Source of the DNA: Drosophila pseudoobscura
Taxonomy: Eukaryota > Arthropoda > Insecta > Diptera > Drosophilidae
Assembly: GCF_009870125.1 (NCBI RefSeq)
Contig: NC_046683.1
Coordinates: 28,238,129 to 28,302,128, forward strand
Reading direction: 5' to 3'
DNA length: 64,000 nt
Numbering within the stretch: position 1 is the first letter of the stretch; every line of letters begins with the position of its first letter. Under the pieces are notes generated by a model. The model saw nothing but the letters and a program-made list of their open reading frames with translations. It was not told the DNA's origin and made no database searches. Position numbers and translations under genes: made by a program. Positions 20,160-31,945 of the stretch are shown piece after piece.

Positions 20160-22745
20160 AAATAATAGTAAATAATAAAAAATTAAGAGGTATCGCGGAC
20201 TCGGGATCGTCAATAAATATAATAAAGGAAAATTATACAGATTCTAAAGTCGATAACGACAACCTCCCTGTCTATACCATCAATGGACCCGTCCGTCTTG
20301 CTAAGAGCATTACACGTAAAGCAACCAAAAATTGTCCAACAAAACAAAAGTTTTATATTCATAATATTTCTGAAAATTATGATATACTCTTAGGCAGAGA
20401 ATATTTGATGGCCAGCAAAGCCGTCATCGATTACCGAAACGAAACGGTAACGTTAGGAGAAAGGTCATACCCAATCATCCAAAGTGGAGAAGCAATTGCC
20501 GACGGCAAGACCGCACACAAAGGTGATAAGCCATCTTCAAAGGAACATATAACTACACCTAAGTGCCTTGACCCATCTCCTGAAGGAGAGCAATACTTCG
20601 CTTCCAGCTAAGGTTGGAACATTTAAATGACGAAAAAAAAAAGAAATTAAAGAAAGTTCTCTACGAGTTTAAAGACGTGCAGTATAAAGAAGGTGGCAAT
20701 TTGACCTTCACTAGTACAATAAAGCACGAACTTAAAACCCATCACAAAGATCCTGTATATCGTCGACCATACAAATATGCTCAAATACACGATCAAGAAG
20801 TGAATCAACAAATAAAAGACATGATTAGACAGGGAATTATTCGTAAGTCGAATTCTCCCTAATGTGCACCCATTTCTATGATACCAAAGAAAATAGATGC
20901 TCCAGGAAAGCAATAATATCGAATGGTAGTAGATTATAGAAGTCTAAACTAGGTGACAATCAAGGATAAATTTCCTACACCCAGAATGGACGAAATACTA
21001 GACAAACTAGGTAGGTGCCAGTATTTCACGACAATCGATTTAGCTAAAGGATTCCATCAAATTTTTATGGAACCTAGCTCAATCCCAAAAACGAGTTCAC
21101 TCGTATGCCTTTTGGGCTAACCACTGCCCCCGCCACAAATCAAAGATGTATGAACAATCTGTTAGAAGATGTAATTTTCAAAGATTTCCTTGTGTATCTG
21201 GACGACATCATTATCTATTCCACGTCATTGGAAGAATTTGTTGTCACTTCAAAGGGTCTTTGGAAAGTTAAGAGATGCAAACCTTAAACTTCAAATGGAT
21301 AAGTGACTATTCCTAAAGAAAGAAACGGAATTCCTAGGCCATGTAGTAACAACTAACGGCATAGTACCGTATCCACAGAAAATATCCGCTATAATAAACT
21401 TCCCCATACCCAATAAAACTACAAAAATAAAATCATTCATAGGTTTATGTGGATTTTATAGGAAATTCATTCCCAATTTCGCTAACATAGGAAAACCAAT
21501 GACACTCAAATTAGAGACACGAGCTGTCATATACCCAACCGAGTAAAAATACGCCGAGGCCTTCTAAAAGTTGAAAGTACTTATTACCTCAGACCCCATC
21601 CTCGCAATCCCAGATTTCGAAAAAATGTTCACGGTAGCAGCCGATGCAAGTAACATTGCATTAGGAGCGGTGTTGTCACAAGACCACAAACCAATTTGCT
21701 ACGCAAGTAGAACCTTAAATGAACACGAAATCAATTATTCAGCAATAGAAAAGGAATTACTAGCTATAGTTTGGGCAACTAAGTATTTCAGATCATAACT
21801 GTTTGGTAGAACGTTCGAGATATTAAGTGATCATGAACCCTTGGTTTGGTTGAATAACCCCAAGGAACCAAATATGAAGCTACAACGATGGAAGATCAAA
21901 TTAAATGAATTTGACTTCAAAATACAATATTTACCAGGAAAGGAGAACATGTAGCCGATGCGCTATCAAGAGTAAAGATTAACGAAAACCTACTTGGGGA
22001 AACCATTAATAGTGATTGTGCAAAGTTCCTTAGCGCGCAAGAAGATAATACAAATTATATTCCACTTACAGAGCGACATCCCACAATTTCCACAAGATAC
22101 TGATAAAAATCACATATACTGAAATGACAGAGTCATTAGCAAAAGATATAATAAAGGAATATGTGTAAACCAAAAAGAGTGCATTATATTTCCATAGTGA
22201 AATAGACTTCCCACTGTTCCAAAGGGCATTCCTAAAAATAATCAGTCCCAATCACTTGATGTGAAAATGTGAAAATCGAAATCACTACCAGTAAAAACGG
22301 AGTTTCTGATGAAGAACGGCTACATAAAACGATCAATGACAAATTAAGAATTATTTCAAGCGAGGATAACATAGAGAACAAGCTCACAAAATTTGAGTTA
22401 ATTCTATACACTTATAATCATAAATCGGTTCATAATACTACAAAAAGATCCCCAGCTGATATCTTCCTGTACGCCGGACTACCAGATTATAACACCCAAC
22501 TGAATAAGGTTAGGAAGATCAATCATTTAAATAACGATAGAATCGACTTTGAAGTAGACACACGCTACAAAAATGCACCCCTAGTTAAAACAAAAACAAC
22601 CAATCCGTTCAAAATAACAGGGGAAATTCGGCAGGTAGACTATAAAACGAAATTCAAAAGAAAGAAGAAGTCTAATAAAAGTAAATATGATAATTGCAGA
22701 GTACCCGAAGAGAGTACTGGGAATCTGGAGCTACAACATGATTAA
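20054..22745 (+). pseudogene. Errantivirus pol: protease, RT, RNase H, integrase (E2)
   Basis: Protease: retroviral aspartyl motif DSG at 20198-20206, in an open frame to 20611. RT: begins near 20614. Its VVDYRSL palm block near 20926 is flanked by stops, the LAKGFHQ block is near 21045, and the catalytic YLDD sits at 21195-21206 in a different frame. RNase [16 protein letters not shown] near 21630-21680, ending in SDHEPLVWL near 21825. Integrase: only the start and the Glu-containing 3' portion remain (22269-22745), after the same ~490-bp core deletion as E0/E1 and a 60-bp deletion near 22077. I count more than ten stops or shifts in total. It is dead but complete enough to define the element's order. 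Confidence 0.85.
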
Positions 22746-23788
22746 GATTATAATCTTACTAATGTTCACCGTCCTACAGTCTACCGGATAGAATATAGAG
22801 ATAGATCCCATCAACTCAAGGAATAAATATCTCATTTTCAAAACAGATACCATTAACATACCCATTAATTATGAATATCATTATTTAACAATTAATATAA
22901 CAAGAACAGATGAAACATATCAGAGTTTACTAGACCAGGCAACCCAATTTAATAACGTAATCCAAGTTCAATATTTAGTCGAGACATTGCAACGTGAATT
23001 CAACGGCATAAAAATAGCCAAAAGAAACAAAAGAGGCCTTTAAATGCAGTAGGCACAATTTATAAATATCTATTTGGAACGTTAGATCATAAAGATGATA
23101 AAGTCGAACTAGAAGGGAAAATAGACAATCTGGCTAGCCACAGTGTTCAAGCTAACGAATTAAACTTAAAATTTCAAGCAGTAAATTCTGGCATAGAAGT
23201 TGTCAATAAATTAAACAAGAATAATGATAGAAATAAGCAATTAGAAATACTAATATTAAACCTTCAACATTTTACTGAGTACATAGAGGATATTTAATTA
23301 GGCATGCAGCACACCAAAACTTTCAAATAAGTTTCATAGAACCCAATATATTGTTAACTTGGAAATTACCACAAACCATATTATACCAAGATTGCCTAAA
23401 CTAAGAAACAAAAGTAGAAGGCAACGCAATAATAAAAATAAATAATTGCAGTGTACAATTAAATGAATTCTTAATATCTAACTCAATACCAGAATTTGCA
23501 CAAAGCATATACATCAAAAATAACGTAACAAGAATTAAACAATTGTCTTATTTGCAAACCAAAGAAATCGTAATAGAAAATACGCGATTAAATAATGTAT
23601 TACATGTAAGCTCAATACTGCTATTTGTCATAATCATAATAGCATTAAGTTACAAATTGTTTAATCTAAGTAAAATCAATAAGCCTAAACCCGACTCCCA
23701 CATAGAAACATCTTTAGACGAAAACGGGGAATCCCCAGCGTGCACAGTTTTAGATGCACCTGAACTATATCCAAGGATAATCGCCTGA
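22738..23788 (+). pseudogene. Errantivirus env, broken (E2)
   Basis: ATG at 22738 overlaps the pol stop. The same two early nonsense codons as in E0/E1 follow the leader, and a stop lies in the cleavage region near 23041. The ectodomain deletion near 23305 is shared with E1. The anchor and tail frame is open at 23543-23788. It is nearly identical to E1 (offset 11,805), as expected for array units. Confidence 0.75.
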
Positions 23789-23815
23789 GAACAGGCTTAA
23801 ATCGAACGATGGGGA

Positions 23816-24188
23816 AGTGACATATCTATAGTCCATGCTCCGGATACCCTTATCTATGTCTGTTACCCTGCACCCACATACTATAAACAATCCAACACCC
23901 TCAGCATCGAATCTCATAAACATCCCACGCTCGAAGTGGACCACTTGTAGCCGATAGCCGGCAATGTAAACAAACACCCTAAGCTAGGAGTCGAACATAA
24001 AACAATAGATGCCGCGTATCCAGCCGCACTAGAATCACGCCACCCTCCAGAGATCAATTACTAATCGATTCTCAAGAACCACGCCATCATAGCTCACCAA
24101 ACAGAATTGGGCATAAAACCAAGGAGGCCATATTTCAGACACCCCCAAGTAAAGCAACAACTTAAACTGGAGAGTCGCATATTTTACT
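23816..24188 (+). repeat. Errantivirus LTR, internally deleted (373 bp), 3' LTR of E2
   Basis: It has the same ~267-bp internal deletion as at 12011. E2 thus has a 640-bp 5' LTR and a 373-bp 3' LTR. A single retroviral integration gives identical LTRs, so the present pair was brought together by recombination. Confidence 0.9.
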
Positions 24189-24911
24189 ATAAACATATGT
24201 ATATAATAAATATAACACATTTAAACACTATTTATTTTCAATGTTTTCTGTTTTACTTTTGATTGGTTGAATTTCACTTCCTCTTATTACAAGAGAATCA
24301 TAGGATTCGTTTGAAACAGGTTTCTTCCAAGTGAGGATTACACAAAAAGAATAAGTGGATTTCAGGTAGAATAGAGGTTGTAACCTTTTCCTCATATTAT
24401 TAGATTGACTCAGTAGTAATCGTTTGAAACAGGTTTGTGAGCAGGTACTGTGTTTGAGGCGATAAAAATGATGCCATTTAGAAAGGAAACCCTTAGTCTT
24501 ATTTCAATAATGAAAGTGGTTAGTTCGATACAAAAAAAAATAAAACTTAAAATGGCATCAAAAGTTAAGTGCAACATGTGTGATAAGTCCGTTGACTTTA
24601 TAGAGTATCAATCTCATTATGAGAGATGCTCTGACTCTCGTAATAATGTGGTGTGTGACCTTTGCTCTAGGTCCATCGAATTAATAGAGTTTGATAGTCA
24701 TTATGAAGCATGCTTGGGACCTAGGAATGCTTTTGAGATTCGTATGAGCAAAGTATCTAAATCAAGTGATCTCCAAGATCCTTCAACGTCAGGTGCTTCA
24801 AAACGGCCTCGATTGGATACTTCGATGGAACTAAGGATTATTGACTGTTCAATTTGCGGTGAAAGTTACTCTCCGTCTAGGGAAAGACGCCATATGATGT
24901 CGGACAAACAT
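24189..24911 (+). pseudogene. Polymerase-B N-terminal fragment, short form (unit 2)
   Basis: ATG at 24552. The three zinc modules are as at 12747, with a Pro-to-Ser change (DTSMELRI). It ends within CGGACAAACAT at 24911 in the same integrase junction. No internal 543-bp duplication is present. Confidence 0.55.
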
Positions 24912-25387
24912 TCGAAATCACCTCTGAAACACAAAATATCAGAGAAAAGTATGTCATGGATTTCTATTTGGTAATCAACAATCTAACTTCGCTACCCTTG
25001 TAGAAGTTAAGAGTCGTGACTGGTTAGAAACAAAGAGAGAGCCATCATAAAAGTCTTTAACGAAATGGGCAAGCCACCGGGAATTAAAGCCGACAAAGAT
25101 TCAGCCTTTATGTGCGCAGCATTGCAAGCATGGTTGAATGCGGAAAATGTGAAAATCGAAATCACTACCACTAAAAATGGAGTTTCTGATGTACAACGGG
25201 TACATAAAACGATCAATGAAAGAATTAATGAATTAATCAATGAAGAAATATTTCAAGCGAGGATAACATAGAGAACAAGCCACAAAATTCGAGTTAATTC
25301 TATACACTTATAATCATAAATCGGTTCATAATACTACAAAAAGATCCCCAGCTGATATCTTCCTGTACGCCGGACTACCAGATTATA
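24912..25387 (+). pseudogene. Errantivirus integrase fragment (unit 2)
   Basis: A copy of 13107-13582, including the short deletion after the first Asp region and the catalytic Glu-to-Gln codon at 25194-25196. Its open part is 25065-25271. It ends at CCAGATTATA where LINE A minus starts. Confidence 0.75.
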
Positions 25388-28300
25388 GGTTAGGTTAACC
25401 CGGACGGCCCTCAGCGGGGCCACGCATAGGCCAATCTGGCCCTTAGTTATCCGGATAGGGGCGGTGTATGAACCGTCGCGGGAGTGTTTAGGTGGTTTTA
25501 AAGTCCCCGAGAATCGAGGTGTTTTTAGCATAGGCCAGCAGTTCCTGTGGCGTCCTTTTGGAGGCATCTTCCAGTGATGCAAGCACTGGGGCGCCCAGGT
25601 ATCTCCTCCTTGCCCTTGAGAGAGCCGGACAGTAGCAGATGAGATGTTCCAGGGTTTCGATAGCCCCAGGTTCATCACATTTCCTACAACTGTCTCTGTC
25701 TCTGTTGGTGATGCCTAGCTTAGCTGCATGTGCAGCAGCCAGACAGTGACCTGTAAGTATTCCCACTAGCAATCTACAGTCCTTTCGTGGTAGGTGCAGT
25801 AGGAAGTGGCTAAGTTTCTCGTTGCGTTCCTTGCACATTATCTTCACACAGTTCCACCTGCTATCAGTCTGTGTTCTAGCCTGCTTCTCTAGATCGCATT
25901 GCAGCGTTCTAAGGGAGACAGGCACGTTCTCGGTTCTCCTATTCTCCAGCCCGACGCCTTTCTTAGCTAGTACGTCCGCCGCTTCGTTTCCTTCGATGCC
26001 CTGGTGGCTGGGAACCCAATAGATCCGCACTGTCTTTGTCGTGCTTATAATGTCTAATGCCCCCCTGCTCGCCATCACACTTCTGGAACTGACCGCGGAC
26101 GACTGCATGGATCTTATCGCCGCTTGGCTGTCGACGAATAGGTTGACCGCATCGTGTGCTCGTTCTGTTAGGAGAGCGACCTCCGCTGCTTTCCCGATGG
26201 CAAAAACTTCTGCCTGGAATATGCTGTATTGGTCCGGTAGCTTATACGATAGCCTTATCTCAGGGTCTGTACAGTATAGGCCCGCACCTACTCCTCCGTC
26301 CATCTTGGAGCCGTCTGTGTATATATTGAGGTGCTCAGTTTGGTCCCTTGCAATTTTCCAGTCTTCAGGTCCCAAAGATGTGGTTGTTTTGACGTCAAGG
26401 CAAGTTGGGGGGGTCATGTAATCAGTTGATCTGGTCACGTCCCTGCCAATTGAACTGTGCCCGTATCCTTGTATCGATAGGTTTCCTGATGCTATAAGGC
26501 GTTGTGCTGCCTTTCCCGCAATCAGGCGAGAGTGAATGTCCAGGGGGTCGATTCCGAGTACAGTTTCGAGTGCTTTTGTTGGGGTTGACCTCAGCGCCCC
26601 TGTAATACAGAGCAGAGCCTGTCGCTGAGTCTTTTCCATAAGCTTATGGTATGTCTTCTTTTCAGTAGCCTGCCACCACACTAAGGCTCCATACAGCAGA
26701 GTTGGTCGCACCACCGAGATGTAGATCCAGTGCATTAGAGCAGGTGACAGGCCCCATGTGCTGCTGAGCATCTTCTTGGATGCATAAAGCGCAATGGTAG
26801 CCTTCTTCACCCTTTCCATTACATTGGGCCTCCATACCACTTGCTGTCCAGTACTGTGCCTAGGTATTTCACCTGTGATTTTGGAGTCAGCCTAGTTTGG
26901 TCAATTTTCGGGGGTGTCCATATCGGTACCTTGTACCTCTTGGTAAAGAGGATGAGGTCCGTCTTGTCCGCGTTGATACTGAGTCCTACCTCTTCCGCCC
27001 ACTCACGTATCTCCCTGAGCGTACGTTCCATATAGAGCTGAGGGTCGATGGACATACACCCGTAATAAGTATGCTTATGTCATCTGCATAGGCTGTTATT
27101 TTTGGGGCCTTCCTTTCAAATCTCTTAATGAGGTCGTCGACCACCAAATTCCACAGTAGTGGCGATAGGACTCCACCTTGAGGTGTGCCTCTGTGTGCCC
27201 CCTTTACCATGGAAGCGGTGCCCCACTCCGATTGCACCCGTCTACAACTTAGGAGGTTTTTGATCCAGACGTTGATTGCAGGGTGTATGTTATTCGCTTC
27301 TAGGCGACTTGTTATTGCGGTTGTTGCCACGTTGTTGAATGCTCCTGAGATGTCCACAAATGCTCCCAAAGCATACTTTTTGTTGTGAAGGGCGCTCTCG
27401 ATGGTGGCTACTAGCGAGTGTAGTGCCGTCGCCACTGATTTCCCCTTGGTGCAGGCGTGTTGGTTTGTTGACATCAGTCCCCCTACCTCATTCCTGATGT
27501 GTAAATCCAACAGCTTTTCTAGTGTTTTTAGAAAAAAAGGAGGATTACAGACCGATAAGCCTGTCTGTAATCCTTGGGACTCACGTGGCTGCACTTTCCT
27601 GCCTTAGGGAGGAAGAAAACTCTTAAGGTTCTCCATTGGATGGGGATATAGCCCGTACTTAGGCATGCTGAGTATATTGCGAAGAGCCATGGGGTAATAA
27701 CCTCTTTGGTCAACTGCATCATGGCTGGGAATATCCCGTCCAGTCCTGGTGCTTTTATGCCCGCGATGGAGTCTATGGCCCAGTGGATTCTCTTAGTGGT
27801 TAACAGACCTATTAGGGGGTGCTGTTCCTTAGTTGCTAGGTCCTGATGCTCCTTAGCGCCAGTGACCTCGGTGCATCCAGGGAAGTGCGCCTCCATTAGT
27901 GCTGTTAGGGCTTCTTTACTGCCCTCTGTCCACTGTCCGTTGTCTAGTTTTAGTTGGCTCTGTACTGTGGGCTGCTTTGAAAGCAGATTCCGGAGGCTAG
28001 CGGTTTCGGGCACTTTCTCAATGTTGGAGCAGAAGTTTCTCCACGAGTTCCTTTGTACCTTACGTATATCCTTCTTGGAGCTCCTAAGTAGGATTTTATA
28101 TTCCTCATTGACAATCTCTTCGTTCGCTTGTTTGGCGATCTTGAAGAATTCCTTGAGGTTGTTCCTTTGGAGAGAGAGATCTCGGTTCCACCAGAGTGGC
28201 TTGGACCTCCTCTTCGTCCTCGAGGGTTTGCACGATGCATGGTAGGAGTTCAGTAATTCGTTGGATAGGGTCTTTAGGGACTTCTCTATATCTATGAGCC

Positions 28301-28982
28301 CGGATTCGCGAGCTTCGAAGTAATTGTCTTTCTAAACTTTACTCAGTTTGTGTTCCGGAGGTTTCTATAGACTGTTATCTTCGAAGAGTGTTTGCATTCG
28401 CCCTTGAACTGAATGTACTTATGGTCTGAGAAGGATGGTCTTTCGAGGACTCTCCAGTTAGATACCAAGGTACTCTTTCCCGTGACAAGAGTTAGGTCTA
28501 GCTCGTTTGAAGAGGTGGGACCCACGAAGGTGTGTTCCTCCCCCACGTTTGCTACGTCTAAGTTAGTGGATAAGATAAAGTCTAGGAGTGACTCACCTCT
28601 ATCATTGATGTCGGGGCTTCCCCACACATTGTGATGGGCGTTGGCATCTGCGCCAATAAGCAGGTCGAGATTTTTGGAGCCGGCTTCCGTCACCAGACTC
28701 CTAAGTTCTTCCAGTGGAGCGGGCCTGTCGTGTGCCATATAGCAGGAAGCTGCCATAAGGCGCTTTTCCTCGCTCTCTACCATCACTACCGTCAGGTCGT
28801 CCGTGCTGTAATGAGACATAAGATGAGCATGGATTCCCTTCCGTACGAGTACGGCGGTTCTGTTCCTGCTTACCGATGTTGAGTAGAGAAAGTTGTAATT
28901 TGAGGACTTTAGCCCGGCCACGGAGTTGCCTGACGCAATTCACGGCTCCTGGACTAAAGCTATGTCGGCGATCCCTCCATGG
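25388..28982 (-). mobile_element. LINE A minus-strand copy, unit 2 (5'-truncated)
   Basis: The same insertion as 13583-17193, copied with the array. Both ends fall at the same errantivirus positions. It restores the 8-base gap seen near 15540 in unit 1 (it reads GTTGTTGCCACG near 27320), so that gap arose after the duplication. Confidence 0.9.
25488..28921 (-). pseudogene. LINE A ORF2 (minus, unit 2)
   Basis: Pieces on the minus strand: endonuclease 28921-28343, RT N-part 28013-27528, RT palm with YADD 27594-26986, thumb 27055-26819, then the RT tail, RNase H and knuckle 26840-25488 (450 codons). RNase H keeps TDG here. New lesions compared with unit 1 are a one-base loss giving AGCTCTATATGG near 27031, a one-base change in the SKLVWRP region near 26840 that shifts frame, and a 16-bp loss near 25846. 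Shared lesions are the endonuclease-end stop and the quasi-palindrome at 27543-27572. Confidence 0.85.
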
Positions 28983-30167
28983 CAAGTTCAATATTTAGCC
29001 GAAAAATTGCAACGTGAATTCAACGGCATAAAAATAGCCAAAAACAAAAGAGGCCTTATAAATGCAGTAGGCACAATTTATAAATATCTATTTGGAAAGT
29101 TAGATCAAGATGATAAAGTCGAACTAGAAGGGAAAATAGACAATCTGGCTAGCCACAGTGTTCAAGCTAACGAATTAAACTTAATAATTAAAGCAGTAAA
29201 TTCTGGCATAGAAGTTGTCAATAAATTAAACAAGGATAATGATAGAATAAGCAATTAGAAATACTAATATTTAACCTCCAACATTTTACTGAGTACATAG
29301 AGAATATTGAATTAGGCATGCAGCTAAGAAGATTAGGGATTTTTAATCCAAAATTATTAAGGCAGGATTACCTGAAACACATCGATTCAGAAAAATTATT
29401 AAATATCAAAACATCTACCTGGTTGAAATCAGACACTAACGAAATACTAATAATTTCCAACATCTCAGGAGAGAAATATTCCTATACTTAAAATTGTCCC
29501 ATATCCAGATGAAGACAATAACATTCTCACTGACCTAACGCAAAAGAATTACTATGTTCTAGGAAGCGAGGTACATATATGAGAAAGAATCAAAACGAAA
29601 AATAAATGACGAATGTATATCAGGAATAGTCAAACAAATAGCAACAAAATGTCCATATACCAAAACACACCAAAACCTTCAAATAAGTTTCATAGAACCC
29701 AATATATTGTTGGAAAATACCACAAACCATATTATATCAAGATTGCCTAAACCAAGAAATAAAAGTAGAAGCCAACGCATTAATAAAAATAAATAATTGC
29801 AGTGTACAATTAAATGAATTCTGATATATCTAACTCAATACCAGAATTCGCACAAAGCATATACATCGAAAATAACGTTACAAGAATTAAACCATTGTCT
29901 TATTTGCAAACCAAAGAAATCGTAATAGAAAATACGCGATTAAATAATGTATTACATGTAAGCTCAATACTGTTACTTGTCATAATCATAATAGCATTAA
30001 GTTACAAATTGTTTAATCTAAGTAAAATCAATAAGCCTAAACTCGACTCCCACATAGAAACATCTTTAGACGAAGACGGGGAATCCCCAGCGTGCACAGT
30101 TTTAGATGCACCTGAACTATATCCAAGGATAATCGCCTGAGGACAGGCTTAAATCGAACGATGGGGA
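28983..30167 (+). pseudogene. Errantivirus env tail (unit 2)
   Basis: Counterpart of 17194-18382: the basic stretch and fusion peptide are in an open piece to 29258, then a frameshifted ectodomain, then a C-terminal piece with the transmembrane helix, 29814-30140. Here the C-terminal frame stays open upstream to an ATG at 29814 because four bases duplicated in unit 1 (CATACATACATC) are single. Ends in the polypurine tract before the LTR at 30168. Confidence 0.75.
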
Positions 30168-30807
30168 AGTGACATATCTATAGTCCATGCGCCGCATACC
30201 CTTATCTATGTCTGTTACCCTGCACCCACATACTATAAACAATCCAACACCCTCCGCATCGAATTTCATAAACAATTCCACGCTCGAAGTGGACCACTTG
30301 TAGCCGAAAGCCGGCAATGTAAACAAACACCCTAAGCTAGGAGTCGAACATAAAACAATAGATGCCGCGTATCCATCCGCACTAGAATCACGCCACCCTC
30401 CAGAGATCAATTACTAATTGATTCTCAAGAACCACGCCATCCTTGCTCACCAATCATATTTCAGCCACCCCCAAGTAATGCAACACCGATCATACGCAGC
30501 GGAAGCCTTTCATCAAAAGCCGCCTTTCCCACATATCGATCGAGTCACGTACTCCATCACCGAAGCCGAAGCCAACGCCTCCGAATCCCAATCCGAGCAT
30601 CGTAATATAAATAGTCTACATCTAAGTAAGCAGTCAGTTCTGTTCAAGACAAACGTCAATCGCGACACCGTCGGAGAATTCACCCAAGTTAATTCCGTTT
30701 AAGACCTTAGTCATCGTCGGGGAAACTAACTAACCATTGTACCCTAAGTTTAAGTAAATGAATAAATCTTTTTTTAAAACTTAAACTCGAGTGTCGCATA
30801 TTTTACT
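30168..30807 (+). repeat. Errantivirus full-length LTR (640 bp), second
   Basis: Same length and landmarks as the LTR at 18383: TATAAATA at 30606-30613, AATAAA at 30761-30766, start AGTGACATATC, end ATTTTACT. It too lies between an env end and a PBS/gag start. Confidence 0.92.
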
Positions 30808-30824
30808 GGCGCAGTCGGTAGGAT
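30807..30824 (+). promoter_or_regulatory. Primer binding site, tRNA-Ser
   Basis: Identical to the site at 19022-19039, again overlapping the last base of the LTR. Confidence 0.85.
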
Positions 30825-30888
30825 CTCAGTTAAAAGTGAATTTTTTTTAAGACGATCAACTACAGCTACAGTGCGTAATAACCTACAG

Positions 30889-31945
30889 TGATCAGAGGAA
30901 AGGTAACGCTATTACTAAAGAGATCCGCCAAAGAATCTACACATAATTCAAACTCAATTAATATTAGTGGAAAAAAAAAATAATATAACAAACTACGAAT
31001 ACAAAAATATGAAAAATAAACATCCCGCTATCAGAGATTCACCTGAACCAAGCCTTGAAGTCAATCAGGCTAATTCCATCATAGGATGGATGCTAAGAAC
31101 TTCTAAGCTCGTTCATAAGCAGGATCGAGTACATCTCTGAATTGTACCCAACAGAAGACATCCGACAACAGAGCATCATGTACGGAGCCACTGAGGGTCA
31201 ACTGTGCGGACGAGCACAACTTTTGTCACAAAGCCTTCAACCCAACACCTGGATCGATCTAAGGGTAGCATTAATCAGCAAATTCAATAATCACACTCCA
31301 TACGAGACGCTGCAACAACAACTACACGACACCAAATTCAATGGGAGTATTCGTAAGTTTGTAGAAGAACTAGAATGTAAGTCAAATGTTTTAATAAGTA
31401 AACTAAATCTGGAGACTAGCCCAGAAAATAAGATAATCTTTAAGAACGCTCTGGCAAATGCCACCAGACATACAATAGAAGATGCTTTACCCAATAAATT
31501 GTTCATCATTTTAGCAAAGAAAGACATTTCTACTATGGCTAATCTAGAATCAGCTCAAGAGTTAGGAATCTACGAAAATTTCGTAACTGATAACAAGACT
31601 CACGAACACTCAAGGAACGGAAATAACAATCGTGGGAATGTTGGAACTTATTACCGTCGTTATAGTTGTAATGATTCTAACAATCAAAACCCAAGTACTT
31701 CTAGAAATAACCATAGATCGAATAGAAATAATTCAGGAAATAATGCCGCAAATAATACAGGATTATTTAATGAATTTAGAAATTCCCTAAACCAGGGCAG
31801 AGCACAGAATCCCACTAACTATCAAACCAATCAGACTCAGTGCAGTGCACCGAATCAGCCGGTCAAACGATCAAGGAAAAGTCAAAGTGGACAAATGAAA
31901 ATGGATGTACATTTTCAGCAGAGTGCCTCGGAAGACCATATATAG
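30889..31945 (+). pseudogene. Errantivirus gag, frameshifted (E3)
   Basis: Near-identical to 19103-20159. The N-terminal piece is further broken because an A-run near 30970 is one base longer (ten As). The core piece, 31142-31945, is intact and shows a Val-to-Ala and an Ala-to-Thr difference from E2. The stop is at 31943-31945, overlapping the protease frame. Confidence 0.8.

Larger units (their letters stand above)
10034..21899 (+). repeat. 11.8-kb array, unit 1
   Basis: Corresponding points: env membrane segment 11738 and 23543, polymerase-B GTG-led frame 12645 and 24450, LINE A minus 3' end 13583 and 25388, all at offset 11,805. Later the offset falls to 11,786 because of small deletions in unit 2. 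The unit runs from the errantivirus pol tail through LTR, polymerase-B fragment, integrase fragment, LINE A minus, env tail and full LTR to gag-pol. A 60-bp block (near 10215-10275) present here is deleted in units 2 and 3. Confidence 0.85.

Noticed and set aside
20614..21300. A possibly active errantivirus reverse transcriptase
   Set aside because: YLDD is present, but stops and frame changes interrupt every conserved block, in both E2 and E3.
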